64,000 nucleotides of DNA from Perilla frutescens. Taxonomy: Eukaryota; Streptophyta; Magnoliopsida; Lamiales; Lamiaceae. The stretch is taken from positions 61,315,170-61,379,169 of the forward strand of contig BRKX01000002.1 in assembly GCA_026008535.1 (NCBI GenBank), read 5' to 3'. Numbering within the stretch: the stretch's first letter is position 1; each line of letters opens with the position of its first letter. The notes beneath the pieces are model-generated. The model did no database searches. It was not told the origin of the DNA and saw nothing but the letters and a program-made list of their open reading frames with translations. The position numbers and the translations under genes were made by a program. Positions 60,338 to 64,000 of this stretch are shown in pieces.

Positions 60338-61104
60338 TCTCGGATTCTTTTATTTGTATTTTTCTATTAATTTGATTTGCAACTTGGTATGAAAGTTTTC
60401 ATGTACTTATAGTTGGATTGAAGAAGACTTTGAATATTTCGCCTAGGTTTGGACATAGACCTCGAGCACCCATTTTTCTACGGCTTCATTTTCCCAACGT
60501 TTACCGTATCACGACAATGACTATAGGTCAAATATAAAGAGTCTTGGAAAAATGTTGTTATTTTCTTCATAGAAGAATGTACCTATTGAGTTGATAAATT
60601 AACTACTAATTAACAATATCCATGTTAATTAGCCCCGAATCCAACCACTAAAACAATTAATATGAAGATTGTTATAAATCGACTCCTTTCTAGCTTCGAT
60701 CGTTGCATCATGTAGACTGATAATCTCACAAACAATATAGAGATATATATAGAGAAGACACAACATATATATATATATATAAGAGGAGAAAATATTGTTT
60801 TTCATTCATTCGAGATGAATCCAAACCTTACAATACATAAGATTGGAATGGAATACTAAGTGATTGTTTACTTTGAGGGATGGATAAATCATATCATTCA
60901 TATAAACACTCAAGGCTCATTTATAACCGTCATTGGATCATCCATCATTTTAATATCAAACAATATAAACATAAGATATAGTAGTTGGATATATAACATA
61001 TCAATTTACCATTATCCATCAAAGTAAACAAGACCTTAAAGTTTAATATATGTAACCCATGCATGATATAAAGTGATTATCACGCCTCGTTAAAAATCTT
61101 ACTG
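60338..61104. other. Promoter side of the lipid-transfer-like gene
   Basis: AT-rich with a (TA)n tract near 60765-60780. No gene recognised. A TATA box was not chosen. Confidence 0.5.
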
Positions 61105-61389
61105 AAAAATTGGTATACGCACTCTACATTCGCTGCACTCACTAGATGGCAGGCTAGCCGATGCCCCAAACATGAACGCCACACACTACCAAAAAAATAA
61201 AAAATAAAAATTCAAACGTGTTTTAACGACGGAATATGTTCAAGACAAATTAACAATGGATTTGTGAGGCTCTAAATTATAGATGGAATTTTTCATCTCC
61301 AAATGATTAATCAATTTTACTTATTTTTATTTTTTTATTGTTAGCGATGTAGCCGGAACCACCACCACCATCATTATCCATCCCTTCAT
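61105..61389 (-). pseudogene. Broken sister copy of the lipid-transfer-like gene
   Basis: The minus strand starts at 61389 with MKGWIMMVVVVPATS, matching the neighbour's signal peptide. It is interrupted at about 61345-61187 by foreign sequence and resumes with VAFMFG and ACHLVSAANVECVYQFF, matching VALVLG and ACCQLVRAAKVDCVCQFV. The central part, including two cysteines, is gone and the frame shifts. It arose by tandem duplication with the gene at 59757-60337. Confidence 0.78.
61187..61345. mobile_element. Small CACTA-like insertion in the lipid-transfer pseudogene
   Basis: Begins CACTACCAAAAAAATAAA, contains an AACGACGGAATATG word like other CACTA subterminal repeats here, and ends TTATTGTTAGCG, a weak inverse of the start. 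No clean 3-bp duplication, so boundaries and class are tentative. Confidence 0.45.
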
Positions 61390-61502
61390 TATATATTCGA
61401 TTGTGTTTTTTCATTTTCAATTTGTTTAATTTGGTAGGAAAACATAAACATATGTCGATAGTGGCGGATCCAAAAAGTAGTATGTTTGAGGGGCTGGGTC
61501 TC

Positions 61503-61750
61503 TGTAGAAACATGGTACAGGCATATTTGGAAGGTTTTGAATATTATTGAGCGGAAGATTATGAATGTATTAGAATGTATTTGGAATTTAATTGTTGTAT
61601 TTCATAGAATGATTACATCGAACTAAATAGACTGCATGTATACAAAATACAATACATGGAAATAAATCAACTGTATACAAAATACAATACATGGAAATAA
61701 ATCAATTACAAAATATTTCCTTCCATTGTGAGATCTTTCCTTTGTTAACA
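61503..61750 (-). repeat. 3' LTR of the copia element
   Basis: On the minus strand the LTR starts TGTTAACAAAGG immediately after the polypurine tract and probably ends at CTACA (61503-61507), about 248 bp. The outer edge is inferred. Inside, a 35-bp unit (61637-61671) is repeated in tandem at 61672-61706. Confidence 0.6.
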
Positions 61751-64000
61751 CTCCCCCTCAAGATAAATAGTGGGATTAACAATATTCAGCTTGCCAAGTA
61801 TCGTCTCAAAATTTCTTGCACTCACGGCTTTAGTAAGGATATCAGCTAATTGATCTTCCGACCGGATGAAAGGTAGTTCCACAATTACAACCTCGATTTT
61901 CTCCTTGATGAAGTGTCTGTCTACTTCAACATGTTTCGTCCGATCGTGTTGGACTGGATTCTCTGAAATGCTAATTGCCGCTTTGTTATCACAGAAGATC
62001 TGACATACTTGGGATGGAAGAAGATCAATTTCTTTAAGCAATTTTCTCAACCACAGGACCTCTGTTAACCCACTTTTAATTCTCCTGAACTCTGTCTCTG
62101 CATTTGAGAGAGCCACAACCTTGCTTCTTACTTCTCCAGGTGACAAGATTGCCACCGACAAAAGTAAAATATCCACCTGTGGATCGTCTATCCATGGGAT
62201 TGCCTGCCCAATCCACATCGGTGTATCCATGTATCTTAGAATGCCCATGTTTTGCGAACAACAGACCATGCCCACAGGTACCCTTCAGATAACGAACAAT
62301 TTTGATGGCGGCTTCCATATGTTCGACCTGTGGTCTATGCATAAATTGACTGACTACTCCAACGACATACGTGATATCCGGTCTAGTGTGAGAGAGATAG
62401 ATCAGTTTTCCAACTAAGCGTTGGTACCTGTCTCTTTCTGTGAGTTTGGCTCTTTCTATGACTTGTAATTTGTGATTCACGGCAATGGAAGTGTCGACTG
62501 GTTTGCAGTCCACAATTCCAGCCTCTGTTAGAAGATCCAGAGTATACTTCTTTTGACAAATGAAAATGCCCCTTGTTGATCTGAGCACTTCAATTCCCAA
62601 GAAGTATTTAAGTTTCCCAAGGTCTTTCATCTCAAACTCCGTGAATAAAGCCATCTTTAATCTCTCCATTTCTTCTATATCGCTTCCGGTGATAATCATG
62701 TCATCAACATAGATAATTAAGCATGTGATGAGACCATTTTGTTTTTTTAGAAACAATGTATGATCTGAATTACTTTGCTGATATCCATAGCTCTTCATAG
62801 CAGCAGTGAATCGTCCAAACCAAGCCCTCAGAGACTGCTTTAGGCCATATAGGGGTTTCTTCAGCTTGCAAACTTCTCATTTTCCAAATCATTCTTCAAA
62901 CCCTGATGGTCTTTCCATATAAACTTCTTTGTTCAGTTCACCATGCAAGAAGGCATTGGTAACATCAAACTGGTGCAGAGGCCAATCGTGATTAGCAGCA
63001 ACTGAGAGTAAGACACGCACTGTGTCCATTTTGGCTACAAGAGAGAACGTCTCGGAATAGTCCACCCCATAGGTCTGAGTATATCCTTTTGCCACGAGGC
63101 GAGCCTTGTATCTGTCTATCTTCCCGTCAGGCCTTCATTTTATGGTGAATACCCATCTATATCCCACTGGTTGTTTGCCTTTGGGAAGTTGGCATTTTTC
63201 CCAAGTCTCATTTCTGTCCAATGCTTTCATTTCTGTTTCTATAGCATCCTTCCAATGCTTAAATTTGAGAGCCTCCTCCACTGATTTGGGAATTTCCACC
63301 TCTTCATATATGGCTGCTTCAAACGTCATTGCCATTTCAGTCAAATTTCTCCGGACTGTATTTGCTACAGAATATCTGGACATTCGTGGTTTATGCTCCG
63401 GAGAATACCTCTTTGGTGGAATGCCTCTATTACTTCATGGTGGTAAAACACGCCTCAGATATTCTCCTTGAACCTGTTCCTCCCCTTGAACCATTTCCTC
63501 CCCCTGAATATGTTCTTCCTGATCATCTTGTATATAACTCGTCTCAGTGTTAGTCTCAGGGTTACCTTCTTCAAAATTACCATCACCAGGAATAGTATTA
63601 TCAGTATAAATATCAGGAGAGATGTGTACCTCAGGGATATTCCCCACAGGAGACAACTTGGTTGGCATCACTGGAGCTTGGAGCTGTGCTGGGATGAATG
63701 ATAGTGTCTCGGTGGTGTAGCGTGCAGGCTCTGATGGGACCGCAGTATCTGGCAACACTGGCTGAGGTATAGCCGGTGGACACAACCAACTCAAGGAATC
63801 TCGCACAATCTCCCCCTGATTCTGGAGTTGGGGTGTATAATAGTACTCAGACTCAACAAAATGACAGTCAAAGGTGGTATATAGACGACGAGTGGGGGGA
63901 TGATAACAACGATACCCCTTTTAGTGAGGAGCATAACCCACAAAAACACATTTAAGGGCACAAGGATCAAGTTTAGTACGAGACATTTTGGGAATGTGAA
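61745..64000 (-). pseudogene. pol: copia pol (integrase end, RT, RNase H), broken
   Basis: Readable parts are KCVFVGYAPH..KGYRCYHPP (63990-63850, stop at 63921-63923), an acidic linker (63806-63435), RT start (VEEALKFKHWKDAIETEMKA, WVFTIK; 63383-63135), RARLVAKG-type and QFDVTNAFLHGEL (63095-62889), the catalytic YVDDMIITGSD and PDITY..VVSQFMHRP (62798-62076), and RNase H (NAETEFRRI .. LADILTKAVS; 62275-61745). Stops fall at 63135-63137 and around 62870-62890, and a frameshift near 62130 separates RT from RNase H. It cannot encode an active polyprotein. Confidence 0.9.

Larger units (their letters stand above)
61503..64000 (-). mobile_element. Ty1/copia LTR retrotransposon, 3' part, decayed
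   Basis: On the minus strand: end of integrase and its linker (64000-63435), reverse transcriptase (63383-about 62400), RNase H (to 61745), a polypurine tract (TGAGGGGGAG, 61760-61751) and the 3' LTR. Domain order with integrase before RT defines copia. The 5' half lies beyond the right edge. Confidence 0.92.

Noticed and set aside
62104..62417. Plus-strand frames over the copia RT region
   Set aside because: Shadows of the minus-strand pol sequence.

Overview
The window looks like a gene-poor, transposon-rich piece of a eudicot nuclear genome. It is AT-rich, has GT-AG introns, plant gene families (an HCT-clade BAHD acyltransferase, NF-YC, a plant lipid-transfer-like protein, the splicing protein MFAP1) and plant transposon lineages (Tat, copia, CACTA, PIF/Harbinger, MULE and Stowaway MITEs). 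An asterid, perhaps Lamiales, is my guess from the acyltransferase; the sequence does not prove it.

Layout. 1-5506: 5' part of a decayed Ty3/gypsy Tat-lineage retrotransposon on the minus strand, with its 5' LTR at 4896-5506. 7961-10933 (minus): MFAP1, two exons and 434 codons, the cleanest housekeeping gene here. 12.9-24.7 kb: a transposon field with a MULE-type MITE, a short tRNA-derived SINE with 17-bp target duplications, a non-autonomous CACTA, a solo LTR (16983-21290) split by a PIF/Harbinger-like element carrying exons of a host gene, and a second solo LTR (21779-24712) split by a third. 25.9-31.2 kb: a broken CACTA end, a hAT-like scrap, a 5S-rRNA-like stretch, a MITE, and a 1.7-kb CACTA with transposase-associated remnants.

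34149-44751 (plus): an apparently intact BAHD acyltransferase of the HCT/rosmarinate-synthase type, 434 codons in two exons. Its 9.3-kb intron holds a TIR element, which holds a 5.0-kb CACTA, which holds the last exon of ribosomal protein eS25 in antisense. 47833-52478 (plus): a multi-exon NF-YC-like histone-fold gene with a probable one-base frameshift near its end, followed by a decayed partial tandem copy (53.3-54.8 kb). 55666-58849: another CACTA, carrying a fragment of a BRCA2 gene. 59757-60337 (minus): a shortened lipid-transfer-like gene, with a broken sister copy at 61105-61389. 61503-64000 (minus): a decayed Ty1/copia element cut by the window edge.

Main theme. Three separate DNA transposons in 64 kb each carry spliceable pieces of unrelated host genes: an unrecognised conserved plant gene, RPS25 and BRCA2. 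All three are bounded by TIRs and target-site duplications seen directly in the sequence. Splice sites and exon joins were inferred by eye from frames, consensus sites and remembered family conservation; no alignment or transcript data were available.
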